A stretch of DNA of 64,000 nucleotides from Acheta domesticus (Eukaryota; Arthropoda; Insecta; Orthoptera; Gryllidae): contig JAHLJT010008756.1 in the NCBI GenBank assembly GCA_031308135.1, forward strand, positions 76,863,397 through 76,927,396. The letters are read 5' to 3'. The notes under the pieces are model-generated. The model was not told the origin of the DNA, did no database searches, and was given only the letters and a program-made list of their open reading frames with translations. The position numbers and the translations under genes are program-made. Shown one piece after another: positions 51,900-63,800 of this stretch. Each line of letters begins with the position of its first letter. Positions within the stretch are counted from its first letter, which is position 1.

Positions 51900-53905
51900 A
51901 CCAGTTTCAATTTGTTACGACTTGTGCAATAAAGATAAAAATACTTTACGAATTTAACTTTATTCAATTCTATTGCCACTCCAATGTTTCTTCAAACCTG
52001 AAAAATGTCCTAAGGGAAAATAATTTTCCAACAAAATATGTACTGGCATGTCTTTGCCGAAAGAATGCTGCACTACCAAAAAAGTTTTTTAAAAAAAGAC
52101 GTGGGTCAAGTAAACATACTTCAAATTTGAAGTTTCTAATCGTATGCGAAAAAAATGAAAATTATTAGAGATAGGATCCCACAACTCAAAATATTTACGT
52201 TTCTAAAAAACGTGATTCCTAAAATGGGTTTTGTGTCGAAAAAAATTTCGATGGCTTAACACAAAATTAGTTTTTATTTTGTTTCATTTTATATTTATTT
52301 ATTGTCAGAAACAGTTGACAACTTTATGAAAAGTACTATTCGGAGACGAGGATGTTTTCCAATATTCTGGGACCTATCCATACACAAATATGATTAGGAA
52401 TACAGGTGGATACGAGCGTTTTGTGCAAGAATTGATTAGCTCCCATATAATGAAAACTATTTACAAAGACAAACAAGCTATATATATTTGCTATTGTGCG
52501 TCATTGTGCTGTTCGTGAAGGCATCTATATACTGCCACGAGGACATAAGGCTTTCAATGCATGAACAACATCTGCACCAAAGAAACGGTATTTAAAATAT
52601 GTTTTAGGGTGCCACAAACACCATAAATGCCCAATTTTTGGGTTTTCCCTACGTTTCAATACTTAAAGGGTAAATATTATTTTATGGTATTTTTGTAAGG
52701 GAGTTATGGCTGAGCTGGTGCCCACTATTTCCCTTAACAATTGTCTGATCATACAACATTACTTAACTGAAAACACTGCGCCACATTAGTGTGAATATGG
52801 CAAATTTTACGTCAAAACCATAAAAACTTTTCAAATAACCATAGCTTCGTGCTTGTTTATCCAAAATACATTCACTTTTTATAAACTTAAAGCTCCAAAT
52901 CTCGACTTTCGGAATCGTGCTTCAAATAATTCAACGATTTCACTGCAATCACCGAACAGTTGAGCCTAGCACAGTGAGAGCCATCACTGTTAATGGCTCA
53001 CATTTGAGCCGCGTTCCTAGTTTTAATTTCTTTATTCACTGTTAGACTGCTTTGAACATATTTGTGGGGATATTACACGAGTTAGGAAATTAATAGACTT
53101 CAGCCAAACTGCATCAAAATATTAGTTTCAATGCAAGATTTTCATTCTAATTGAACTGAAGCGTGAACACTCCGCAGTTTTTTCGTCCTTTTGGCAGAGG
53201 CTGGTTACGATTCACCCCTCATTGGAAAATATAGACAATACACAAAACTCAAATAACAATGGCCCAAACACAAGGGATTCACAAATCTCTTTTGCTCATG
53301 GTACACTCTTTGGTCAGAACTGAACGTTCTTCGCACAATAGAAGTATAGTAAACCGTCATCATTACGACTTTAAACACTTGGAAGCCGTCCCTGCATCAT
53401 TTCCTCGTACTTAACTATTCTGCAACAAGCTCACTTTTACCACTAAATAACAAAAAAACAATAATTTTTTTAAAAAAATTGACGAATGTTTAACGTGCAT
53501 TCTTTGGGAGAAGATTTGCATAAATAATATTACTAAAATATTTTATATACTATGCTTATTGTATGCGTTCATATTTCCTTTGTTTTGCGGACTTGTACGC
53601 GTCGTGAACCGTGACGTTCCACAATAAAGATGCTGTTTCTACATAAACTGTGAGGCGATTGGTGCAAGTGAAATTATTCTGTTAATCATCTATTGATATA
53701 AAAATATGTTTAATGATAGCACTCTCTTTTTCTCTCGTTAATTCTAGTTTTCTCGTATTTGATTTTATCTAACAGTTCTAAAGATTTCTTTTACAGTACT
53801 GTGAATCACAGTTGTTCTTTAATGTTCTTAAATATTAATTTACCTTCTCTATTACGTTCATTGGTTGACCTAGCTGAAACTGTGCGAAAATATTGCAAGA
53901 TACTG
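51900..53905. other. Intergenic DNA without recognised features
   Basis: AT-rich, short frames only, no visible repeats with clear ends. Confidence 0.45.
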
Positions 53906-53910
53906 AAATA

Positions 53911-55308
53911 CACTACTGTTTGTGGAAATTGCAACACCAAGAACGAATGGATCTAGGGAAATGATATTCAATGTACTGTGCATCCATGCCACAGGCACTA
54001 CTTTATTTCATTTGCAGTACCATCAAATACATGGATACATGCCAAGTCAGTAAGTTGTGAAGCCACCACGCGCATCCACAAGAGCCTGTACACGGCGCGG
54101 CATTGAGCTAATAAGAGTCTGTATCGCTTCTTGTGGCAGGTCCTGCCATGCTCCTTCAAGCCGCGTCCAGAGTTCGGCGGTGCAAGCTGGCGGAGGTGCC
54201 TGGCGGACCAGCCTCTGGGAAAGCATGCTCCACACATGTTCAATTGGCGACATGTCAGGTGAACGAGCCGGCAACGGAAGGAGCTGTATCTGGTGTTCAT
54301 TGAACACACGTTGCACGATGCGAGCGATATGTGGTCGCGCATTGTCTTGCTGGAATATCGCTCCGGGCGAGCGTTGTACGAAGGGCACGACCTCGATGTA
54401 CCGGTGAGCGTTGAGATTTCCCTCAATGCGGAGTAGGCTGGTCCGTGAGTGGTAGCCAATGGCACCCCATACCATTACACCGGGTGTTGGGCCGGTATGA
54501 CGCTGGCGAATGCATCCCTCCAGATTGCGTTCACCGCGATGTCGTCGAACACGTATACGACCGTCGTTATTGGACAAATTGAAGCGGGACTCGTCGGAAA
54601 AGATGACTTGCTGCCACGCACCCCGCCAATGTCCATGTTCGACGCCCCACAGATGTCGGAGGCGTCTGTTGTCGAGAGTCAGTGGAAGGCGCAACAAGGG
54701 GCGGCGAGCAATCAAGCCCCTTTGCACAAGACGGCGCCGAACACTGCTGGCGGACATGCTGCGACTTGTCACTTTATTCCACTGCTGCGCTAACGTGGTG
54801 GATGTCGCTATGCGATCGGTGATGGCCATACGGTAGAGGTGTCGATCTTCCCTCGCCGTAGTGTGATAGCGAGGCCCTGTCCCACGCTGGCGGTGGGTAC
54901 GACCTTTCGCAGACCACTGACGTCATGTTCGCATGATGGTACTGGCGGCTCGTCCCAGACGTGTGGCAATCTGGCGGTAGGACAACCCAGTTTCTCGCAT
55001 CCCAACGACCCTGCCCCGGTCGAAGTCTGTCAAGTGTTCGTACTGCACTCGCTGTCGGCGACGAGGCATGGTGTGACTTACAGACTTGTGCGAGCCAAGG
55101 GTCGACCTGTCACTCTTTGTAGCCTCTCCAAGGCGCCTCTATTTATACCCGAACATGGTGCGATAAGCCGTCCCTACGTCGCAACCACGTGACTGGCGGC
55201 GTTGTAAATGTAATCACCTGGCGATCTCAATATCACAAACTTATCCACGAAATGCGATGCGTTCAATGCCGCTCCTTCGCGGTGTTGCAATTTCCACAAA
55301 CAGTAGTG
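53911..55308 (-). mobile_element. Full-length Tc1-like element, 1398 bp
   Basis: Perfect 28-bp terminal inverted repeats (CACTACTGTTTGTGGAAATT and 8 more bases) at 53911-53938 and 55281-55308, flanked by TA at 53909-53910 and 55309-55310. It carries one transposase frame on the minus strand. The perfect ends and nearly intact gene point to a recent insertion. Confidence 0.95.
54047..55069 (-). pseudogene. Tc1 transposase (DD34E), one in-frame stop
   Basis: Transposase that cuts and pastes its element at TA sites. From ATG at 55069 to the stop at 54047 there are 341 codons in one frame, the normal length, broken only by TGA at codon 49 (54925-54923). The N-terminal part has MRETGLSYRQIATRLGRAAS, a helix-turn-helix of the paired-like type. 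The catalytic triad is Asp159 (FSDESRF), Asp242 (QQDNARPH) and Glu277 (SPDMSPIEHVW), with 34 residues between the last two. The stretch from codon 81 (54829) is open for 260 residues. One base change separates it from an open gene, so it is a very young pseudogene; use of a downstream start would lose the DNA-binding domain. Confidence 0.92.
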
Positions 55309-56050
55309 TACATTGAAAGATAGTGAAATACTATAATTTTCAGATTTACATTTCATTCTTGAATAATAATTGAGATTTAAGTGTAGACTTTTAAGCGCAT
55401 AAGATCACCTTTAACACAATAATTCATTTTTTTGGTATTATTGTAGAACATTATTTTGAACAGGAGCATCAACAGGGGGGTCACTAGGCACACTAGGATT
55501 CTTCCCCTCCCCCATCGCTGAGAAATGAAATGAAATGGTGGTTCCGTGAATTCAACCACCAACAGGGCAAGGGCAGTGTTATGTTAATTTAAGTTATTGC
55601 AATGTTAAATGAATGACATTATCCCTTCGAACTTTTCAAAATACTAATATCGTACATGTGCAAAAATATTGTAAATGCTTATGCATTTTACGTACACGAA
55701 TGCAAAGATGGAGTACAGAGTATCTTTCTCTCAAACGCGAAGCTAAGGGCCGGTTTCACCAACATACAGCTAACGTGACGTTAGTAAACGAGTCGTTAAA
55801 ATTAACTTCCCCGTTACGATTTGTTCCGTTTCACCAAAGTTTCCACGGCTTCTGTTAGCTAATCGCCAGTTAACTTAAATGGGTGTACAATATGCATGAA
55901 TATTTGCTTTTAGAAGGCCGTGAACTGGAAACTCTGTGGAGTCTATCTTGTAGAATTCGTGATACACATTCTCCTTCATTCTAGTGTGGTCAGTTGTGGT
56001 GCGTGTTTGTAGTTTTGATTTGTTTTTTTCTGAGTAATTGTTTTGCCTTT

Positions 56051-58596
56051 TCGAAAAGAAGCAGATCCGCCAATTTTTCCGCAGAGGAGAAAGAAATCCT
56101 TGTAGACTTGTTACACAAGCATAAAATACTAACCAACAGAAAAACTGATGGTACGAGTCGCGGCGATAAAGCCCAAGCATGGGCTTTACTTACAGATGAA
56201 TTCAATTCTCTTAGTTCCCACGTGTACAGAACCCAAGACAATCTCAAGACCCTGTGGGAAAATTTTCGAAGGGACACGAGGAATGCCATTTCCGCAGAGA
56301 AGAGAGAAGTTTTTAGGACAGGTAATTATAATCTGCAAGTTTTATAACATAGTACCTTACAAACATATCTTCCCTGAAGTAGATGACTCGTGTGTAGTTT
56401 ATCAAATTTTTTAATCGTTTTACGTTTTATATCTCCAATGCAGTACCAATGCTTTACAATTAACAAATGACTATTTTTGTATGTGAAAAAAAATCTTATA
56501 AGATCTATTTCTTACTCATAGGCACTGAAAAATAAAATACTTGGGGTGAATTGGAATGTAAGATATTTTTATAATGAAATGATGTTGAAATTTTTACCTT
56601 ATTCTACCATCAAACTGGATGAATTGGTATTGAATTTAAAGTTAAATGAAATGTAAATAATTGTAAACGAAGAACTGTTTCATAAACCAATTGTAGTGCT
56701 TTTTAGAACGTTTTCTTGTAAGTTCTAATGTTTTGTTAACCAAGGAATATTTAGACGATTTCCATCATTTATATTTTATAATTTAAAGTTTATTATTAGA
56801 GACACAGGTGCATCACCCCTAATAGGACATGCTTTTATCATAGTGGCCTCATATCCAGGGCTGGGATTTTTCTGTAATTATACATTCTGTTACTGTTTAG
56901 AAGTTGTGAAATAAATAATATCTCAAATTAGCAGAAATGTAAATGATATTAACTTTATTTTACATATTTGAGTGAATTTAACATATTGTTGATTGACACA
57001 AAATTATCTATTTCAGTTTGTTTTTAATTGAGAGTACTAAAAAATTAAGCTAAATTTTTATTTATTTCTTGCGGCATTTCACCAGAGTTGCTCATCACTA
57101 TGAGTATGCCTGTATTATTCTTAAAAAAATTGTATTGATAAACTTGAGGCTGTACTTTAAATGAAGATATATTACTGAGCACACAGTATCAGGAAAAATT
57201 TCTTATATAATGTGTGCTCTTGTTACTTCATTCAGAAGAGAGATCATTCTCTTTCCGTTCTCAATGGTCTCAAAAAAATTAGAAAGTTCTTATTCACTGT
57301 GCTACCATGTTAAGGAATTAATGTACTCAGTTCACCATGAAACATATTACATATTTAGAATTTTCCAGTTTTCACTTTGTATTTCCTGATTTCATTCTAC
57401 ACGAGTTCTTATATGGCTATTGTTGTTTCATATAAATCCCAGCACTACTTTCAACAGACATAAAGGGGAAGATATGTTCTCTATTGTTTATATTTAAAAT
57501 GATGAACTTCAAGGTTTTTAATTCAGAAAGATATTTTTTACTATATTTGTGCAAGATTTTCTATTTCATTAATATTGATAGGTCATGCAGATATCTTAGT
57601 GGTAATTTTCGAACAACCAAATGCTGATTTGTTAAGTTATAATAAGTAATTTGTAGATTTCTATGTTCAATTTAAAATATGGCTGATTTTATATATTTTG
57701 TATTATATTTTAGGAGAAGGTGTGTTTAGAGAAAGAGGCGTAGGGCATCTCCAAACAAAAATTCAAGCAATGCTAGGCCCTACTGCAGAAGGATTAAGAA
57801 ACAATTTTGATTCCGATAGGAATTTTCATCTTAACACAGAAGCAGAGGTAATTCTGATTTACTCAGACATATAGTATCATATAGAAGGGAACTTCAAATA
57901 AATTGTGACTGATTTTCTAACTTTCATGAATAGTTGTAGTACTATCTAATTTGCTAACATCTAGTACTATCTAATTTGCATTACAGAGAAAGCAGTGTTT
58001 AAAACTGAACATGAAACCTGGTTTCACTGTAATGTGAATTATCCCAATGTCATCCAGCTATTCATAATATATCAGAGGTTTTCAGAATTTTCCTTATTGA
58101 TTTTGTTTTAATTGCATTTTAGGAGGAGGAGGAGGCAGCAGCGGTGATAGTTACTGAGGCACCATCGTGGTGTGACAGTGCAGCAGGCCCGCCAGCAGGC
58201 CCACCAGCAGGCCCTTTGGCTGGCCCTTCAGCGTCCCAGGTGCTCGATTGGAGCACTTGGTCGCCAAAGTTATTAAGGACTGCTTTGGCATCTCCTCTAC
58301 TTATAATGGAAGAGCCCCATGAAATTTTAAATCATGGTGTGGTGCCAGGGACAAGTACGGAGGATGAACACACCTCGAATCAAGGGAGGGAAGTGACGAC
58401 TCCACAAGTGAGTCGGAGGAGACCTCGGCTAATTGCAGACAGGCAAGAAGAGCTGCATGCCAAAAAAATTAAATTAGTGGAAACATTAATTGAAAGTGCA
58501 AAAAAAGACAGTGAAATTAATTTATTAATTTTACAGGAACGCTTAAAGCAGGAAAAATTAAAAACAAAAAAGCTAGAAAGTGAATTAAATATGTAA
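56051..58596 (+). CDS. Harbinger Myb/SANT-like DNA-binding protein (3 exons)
   Basis: The second Harbinger gene; in this family such proteins bring the transposase to the nucleus and to the element ends. Exons: about 56051-56321, 57714-57847 and 58123-58596, with GT-AG borders that keep frame. Exon 1 reads SANFSAEEKEILVDLLHKHK, then AWALLTDEFNSLS and LKTLWENFRRDTRNAI, a Myb/SANT-type (zeste-like) three-helix domain. Exon 3 has an acidic start, an AGPPAGPPAGPLAGP-type Pro/Gly/Ala stretch and a charged coiled-coil C-terminus (ERLKQEKLKTKKLESELNM). No in-frame ATG precedes the Myb domain in exon 1, so the start codon is lost or lies in an unseen upstream exon. Confidence 0.8.
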
Positions 58597-58606
58597 ATTG
58601 TTTTCA

Positions 58607-60100
58607 TTATAATAAATTCTCTGACAATGTTCTAAAATAATTATTAATCATTGCCCGACGTGTTGGGTTAATTTCTCTTCTTTGTGTTCCTTGCTGCCTT
58701 TGTTCCCTTATTCTTCCAGCTGCAATAATTTCATCCCATGGAGCAGGGATTTCCAAATCTGGATCATCTAGTGGATCTGGATCATTGGCCTCAATTAGAC
58801 TATTATGGAGAACAGCAGTGGCAATAATGATTGCACTACAGTTCTTCAATTGGCACTGCATTCCCAGTGCTAGTACCGGAAACCGTCTCTTCCAGATTCC
58901 AAAGAGCCTTTCCACAACGTTTCGAGACCGTATCTGGCTCTCATTATAGAGATTTTCTTCTCTAGTTAAAGGATTACTCAGTGGCATCATGACGTACGGG
59001 CGGTTCATGTATCCACTATCTGCTAAAAGAATAGCATCATTGAACTGTCCATTTTCAAATTTAAAATTAATATGGGATTAATTTAAAATAGTTTGGTTTT
59101 GAGTGCTACCCGGCCACCGAGTCACTACATCTATTATTTTCCTCCGTGCACTGCAAATAACTTGCACGTTCAAAGACATGTAGCCTTTTCTATTTCGAAA
59201 GCACTCTGCGTACTGACCTCCTGGAGAACGGATTTTTATATGAGTGCAATCTAATGCTCCGATTGCTTTCGGAAATTTGGCTACTCGATAGAAATCGATG
59301 CCGGCTTGCCTCACATCTGCTCTAGTCTGTGGAAATTCTATGTATCTGGGTGCCAGTCTAGCCAAAGCACAGCTAACTCGATGAATAATACGGTTAGCCG
59401 TAGATTTGCTGGCCCCAATGTAATCTCCCATCACCTGCTGGTAGCTGCCAGTTGCATAATATCGTAGAGTCATCAGTACTTGGTTAACTGGTGCGATTGA
59501 CTCGTTCCTGGAAATTAACATAAAATGAAATAAATTTCTAATAATGAGTTCTTATTTTTTTACATAAATTAATGAAAATAATGGATGAAATTATAATATT
59601 TTGTAATTAATTCATAACATACTTTGAAGTTTATGATTTTATTTCTAAAATGACTCGTGTCTGTTAAGAAAACTATAGCCTATCTTCTGATAAAAATGAA
59701 TAATGACAGACAATTTCATGTTTTTATATACAATGTAATACATAATGAACGAAACCACTCATAACCTAATTTGCGTTCGTTAAGGTTATATAACAAGATA
59801 GTTTATCAATGTGCATGCATTTAACTGTTACTCTCTGTGGTTTGGTTGTGACAAATGGTATGTACTATTACAAGTGATATTTTCTAACCTGTTTGACGAA
59901 AACTCCAGATCTTGCTCAATTAATTCCAGGATTTCCAGGGTACATTGTTTTGTACATCTGAATCTTATTGAAAAATCCCTATCGTCGTACTCATAAAAAT
60001 AATTTCTTCTTTCCCTGAAAACACGGGGACGCATAGACGGCATTTCCAGGCCTTCCAATACGTCGTCGTCTTCCAGTACATACAGCAAAGCTCTTTCCAT
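58607..60100 (-). pseudogene. Harbinger DDE transposase (2 exons), one nonsense codon
   Basis: Exon 1 60100-59889 (ATG at 60100) and exon 2 59507-58607 join in frame (SSNR|NESIAPVNQVL) to 371 codons including the stop, the normal size of HARBI1-like transposases. Visible: LRYYATGSYQQVMGDYIGAS (helix-turn-helix-like), ALDCTHIKIRSP (first Asp), AILLADSGYM (second Asp) and RSRNVVERLFGIWKRRFP (Glu), i.e. the DDE_Tnp_4 fold. A TAA at 59080-59078 (codon 214) interrupts it between the first two aspartates, without any frameshift. It would otherwise be complete, so the element is young. The intron (59508-59888) is GT-AG. Confidence 0.93.
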
Positions 60101-60494
60101 TTTACTCAAACTGCGATGCGCTGCCCACTAACCAAGCGTTAACTGCTGCTAACGGAGCAGACATCACGCGTTAACTTTAACGGAAAGTTAACAGGCGTTA
60201 AAGTTTGGTGAAACACGTATTTTCTCTAACGGGCCGTTAAAATCTTCTAACATCCGGTTAGCGTGTTAACAAGCATTGGTGAAACCGGCCCTTAGTATAA
60301 AATATCTAAAAATATCTCATTTAGTGTGTTAGATCATAAATACAAAACTTGTGTTCTCCGAGACAATGTTTTAAGACCCTACAACGCATCGTACTCCTGT
60401 TATGTACAATAGTAGTATGCTGCAGCGTGTTGCAGATTGTATCTGCACTCATATATTACTGTCTGGTATATTTATGTACTCTTATATCCTGTAC

Positions 60495-60646
60495 GGAGTA
60501 ATATAGTACTATAGAGATTGCCATGTAACGCTGCGGAAATCGATTTCAATATTTCAACAGAAACACACATTTTGGGGACCCCTGATACTGAAAATCTGTT
60601 GTTGTTTTTTTCCTTTCATTTTTACTTTCCCGTATACATACGTATA
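60495..60646 (-). repeat. Family A end split by the MITE at 60647, plus a second end fragment
   Basis: ACTTTCCCGTATACATACGT (60623-60642) is the outer arm of the family A hairpin that belongs to the copy at 61896-63095. A further family-like end (GTAATATAGTACTATAGAGA and GTAACGCTGCG) lies at 60500-60540. Confidence 0.6.
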
Positions 60647-61895
60647 CAGGGTGAGTCACGTAACCTTAGCACCTCCTGTAACTTTTGAACGGTTGAAGTT
60701 ATTGCAATGCAGTTTTCACGGAAGTGCATGAGGGGAAGGGGCTAATAGATACGTGCATTAATTTCTATTTTATCACTTGTATTTTACGAGATTTTTTAGG
60801 TAACTTTGTTTTTTCAAATGGAACTATACATATTTTTTCAGTCCACCATGACGAGCGTAAAAAGACGAATCCAATGATGTGCATATTGTCATATGTTAGA
60901 TAAGCATTTTTTAGATTAATTTTGATTTTTGAGACTGGGGTTTAACGGACTTTTTGAATAGTCCACCACACAAGGTCATGCAGCGCTCCATCAGCAACGC
61001 GCGCCCGAGCAAGGGAAGGGAGATTTGAAGAAACGAAACATATTCCAAATATTCACAAAATCATTGCAGTTTTTTCCTGAACTGTGCTTTCCATCCTTCC
61101 GCACTTTCAGATTTTCGACTTTCTTTGAATGAAGGAATTAAAGGATGGAAAATAAGGATTTGTCATAAGTTTGTATCGTAATAAAATTGTTTATAACTTC
61201 AACTCCATTTAATGGGGTGTCATAAGATTCGTATTAATGGGATCTTGAAACAAAGCACAATAAGAATAAATAATTAAAGCTTTACAAACAATATTGCGTA
61301 TTTTGAACAAACAATTTCAATGTTAATAAGAATATAATAATAACTTAGGGATAGAAATAATCTTATTTCAATAAATACTAACTTAAGACAAATCCGTATT
61401 TTCAATCCCTAAGAAACACAAAATATCTGAAAATGGATCAGGATGGAAAGGAGAGTTCAGGAAAAAATGCAACAGTTTTGTGAATATCTTTCGTATCCTC
61501 AAGTACTAAAATCCCTTCCCTTTCCCGACCCCGCGTTTGCTGGGGGAGCGCTGCGTGACCTTGTGGGGCTGACAGTTACAATGAAAATATCCGTTAAACA
61601 CTAGTCGCAAAAAAATCACAATTACTCAAAAAAATGCTTATCTAACATATGACAATATTTATATCTTTGGATTCGTCTTTTTACGCTTGTCATGATAGAC
61701 TTAAAAAATATGTATAGTTCCATTTGAAAAAAACAAAGTTACCTCAAATATCTCGTAAAGTACAAGTGATCAATACACAATCAATACACATATCAATTAG
61801 CCCCATTCCCTCATTCACTTTCGTGAAAACTGCATTGCAATATCTTCAACCGTTCAAAAGTTATAGGAGGTGCTAAAGTTACGTGACTCACCCTG
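60647..61895. mobile_element. Long-armed foldback MITE, 1249 bp, with TATA duplication
   Basis: Begins CAGGGTGAGTCACGTAACCT and ends with the near-complement of this; TATA is duplicated at 60643-60646 and 61896-61899. Arms of about 530 bp match in mirror order (CTTTTGAACGGTTGAAG, GCAATGCAGTTTTCAC, GGTAACTTTG, AAAAAGACGAATCCAA, CATATGTTAGATAAGCATTT, AAGGTCA(T/C)GCAGCGCTC) with moderate divergence, around a spacer of about 190 bp. No coding frame. Confidence 0.88.
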
Positions 61896-63095
61896 TATAC
61901 GGAGTAATATACGTAGTATAGGGAAAGGTATGTAATGCTGCGCGAAAAAACGACGAATTTTCAGCAGAAAAAATTCATTCCCAGGCCATGACAACGAAAA
62001 AGTGGGTAAAACCAGTTGCTAAATTAAGAAGAAAAAAACCTAACTCGTGGTGTAGCCACAATCCCCGTTTTGTGGGTCCTTCATACCGAAAAAACAATTG
62101 AAGGACAAACGTCCGTCTGTCTGTCTATCCGTCCGTCCGTCTGGGAAAACCACTAGCGCCTAAACGACTGACAGGATTTTTTCCAAATTGGAGAAACCCC
62201 TGTCCATCTGGCTCTAGTCGAAACTTTGAGATTTTGAAACATTTTCTTCAAAGTTTGGGGCGCAAAATACTTTACATGAAGCCCCCCGGACATTTTCAAA
62301 ACGGCTCCAAATTTATTTAAATTTCTTGTGAGACTAAAGTAAAATAAGGTGGCATAGGTCTGATTTTCATTGTTAACACTTAATTTTCGAAAATTGCAAA
62401 CGTTTGAATTTTTTTCTGCGTCTTACTACAAATACAATACTGAAGATAGATATTTTTCCTCCAAATAAAATATGTTCTCCAAGACCCGTTTTCAGTGAAA
62501 TCTAGCTCAAAATACGCAATTTTCAGAAACACTCAAACGCCATTTTCTCATAAATGGCTAAAAAAATTCTTGAAATGTTTCGAACGGGTAGTGCTAATTC
62601 CACTCTTTAATTTGAGGTAAAGTTTTTTTTTGTTTTGTTTTGTTTGTTTTGGCAAAAATTACACAAATGTAATTTTTTTGAAAAGTCTCTCAAGCCTTTA
62701 ATATGCACACTAGCAGCAATTTGTAAACAATATTGTATTTGTAGGTTAAAGTGCTTTACATGATTTCAAATGAAGCGTTTCGAAAACTCAAAAAATTTTT
62801 GTGAAAAAGAGCTTCAAATTTCTCATTTCTATTAGCGCTTAAACGCCATTTTCTTAAATTTTTTCGAAGTAAATTGCCATATAGGACGAGGTTTGACTGT
62901 TCTTTAATATTATAAAATTAATATTTCCGTCCTATCATTAGGAAACCGAAAAATTAAGTCAAATGTGCTTTGGCCGGCGATAGTTGGCAGCAGGGAAGAG
63001 TATATGGCAATTGCGAATAGCTAGCCCAGACTCAAGGAAATAGAAAACTAATACGGGAAAGTCTATACCATTCTGTAGCTCCACTAGTTTCTTTT
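61896..63095 (-). repeat. Family A dispersed repeat, near-complete copy interrupted by the MITE
   Basis: Minus-strand copy from the start motif (complement of GGAGCTACAGAATGGTATAG near 63085) through TAGCTATTCGCAATTGCC, the GTCCGTCTGTCTGTC-like block (62105-62145) and CGCGCAGCATTACATA to the hairpin at 61900-61925, whose other arm lies beyond the MITE at 60620-60646. The order matches 7014-8640 throughout. Confidence 0.78.
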
Positions 63096-63297
63096 ACAAA
63101 ACGCCCTTACGTCTGCCTGTCTGTCTGTGAACAACACTAGCGTCTAAACTATTTGTAGATATCTTTAGAACTATTTGTAGAATCTTTAGAAGAAAATATT
63201 CCTGGGTCGATCTCACCCGACTGCAATTTTGAAAAATATTATTTAAATTTTGAGGGTATTGTACATGAACCCCTTGAGATATTTTCAAAATGTTCGC
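63096..63297 (-). repeat. Family A dispersed repeat, partial copy
   Basis: Contains the CTGCCTGTCTGTCTGTGAAC block, ACACTAGCGTCTAAAC and CATGAACCCCTTGAGATATT. It abuts an esterase-like fragment and may have truncated it. Confidence 0.5.
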
Positions 63298-63400
63298 AAT
63301 TCTCTCGCACGCACCGTCAATTGCACAGCCACCGACTCCCACACCAGCGTGGAATGTCTTCGCGAAATACCAGCCGAGCAACTCATCAATGCGTCACAAG
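63298..63400 (+). pseudogene. Carboxylesterase exon relic (exon 5-like)
   Basis: The frame here reads SLARTVNCTATDSHTSVECL then REIPAEQLINAS. This aligns with residues 262-292 of the intact esterase (LARAVGCLYNDTLAVVECLR...), including both cysteines 10-11 residues apart and the VECLR motif. It is GC-richer than the flanks. The upstream end is cut by a family A repeat and no splice donor is found at the expected place. It is best read as a decayed paralogue exon. Confidence 0.6.
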
Positions 63401-63589
63401 CGAAAACTTTTCACGTGTTGGTGATCTCCCGAACACTTCTTTTCGCCAATCCATACTGTGAAGAATAAAACAAGCTCTCGCCAGGTTTTCTCTGTGTTCT
63501 CCCATTTGATCAACTTCTCATTTCACAATTGCTCCATCATTACATTGATGCCACTGGAGTGGATCTGACCGAGAAGTCCTAGGGTTCCA

Positions 63590-63680
63590 CTGTTGCACGA
63601 TTTTCGACATTAGCTACATAGCTTGGTCGAATTCAGCCGCTCCGTGGAGAATTCTAGCGGCCGACTGTATTGTCTCTATA
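63590..63680 (+). repeat. SINE tail fragment related to 48235-48460
   Basis: ATTAGCTACATAGCTTGGTC, AATTCAGCCGCTCCGTG and GAGAATTCTAGCGGCC match the tail of the SINE at 48355-48450. Confidence 0.45.
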
Positions 63681-63694
63681 GTATTTGACTTCTA

Positions 63695-63800
63695 CCACAG
63701 CCCGCACAGATATATAGTAAAGATAGCCATAGCCCGCATAGATATATAGTAGTTCGCATAGATATATAGTAGTTCTATATGTATATCTGTGATAGCCCGC
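63695..63800. repeat. Short tandem and inverted repeats
   Basis: (AG)C(C)CGCATAGATATATAGTA is repeated three to four times and is followed by a partly inverted copy ending AGCCCGC. Confidence 0.65.

Larger units (their letters stand above)
55747..60291. mobile_element. Full-length two-gene PIF/Harbinger element, 4.5 kb
   Basis: Ends GGGCCGGTTTCACCAA at 55747 and its exact complement ending at 60291. The outer flanks are TAA and TTA, both of the TWA target type but not identical copies. Inside each end lie many GTTAAC/CGTTA motifs and an internal inverted copy of TTTCACCAA (55829-55837; 60205-60213). It carries a Myb-like gene on + and a transposase gene on -, converging with stops at 58596 and 58607. 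Confidence 0.93.

Noticed and set aside
54057..54836. Long + strand frames (116, 114 and 108 codons) over the Tc1 element
   Set aside because: They are complements of the Tc1 transposase gene and have no family motif.
56051..56321. Hydrophobic N-terminus before the Harbinger Myb domain as a signal peptide
   Set aside because: The frame upstream of 56051 only starts at a TTG and lies in untranslated or intronic sequence; a secreted Myb-like protein makes no sense for this family.
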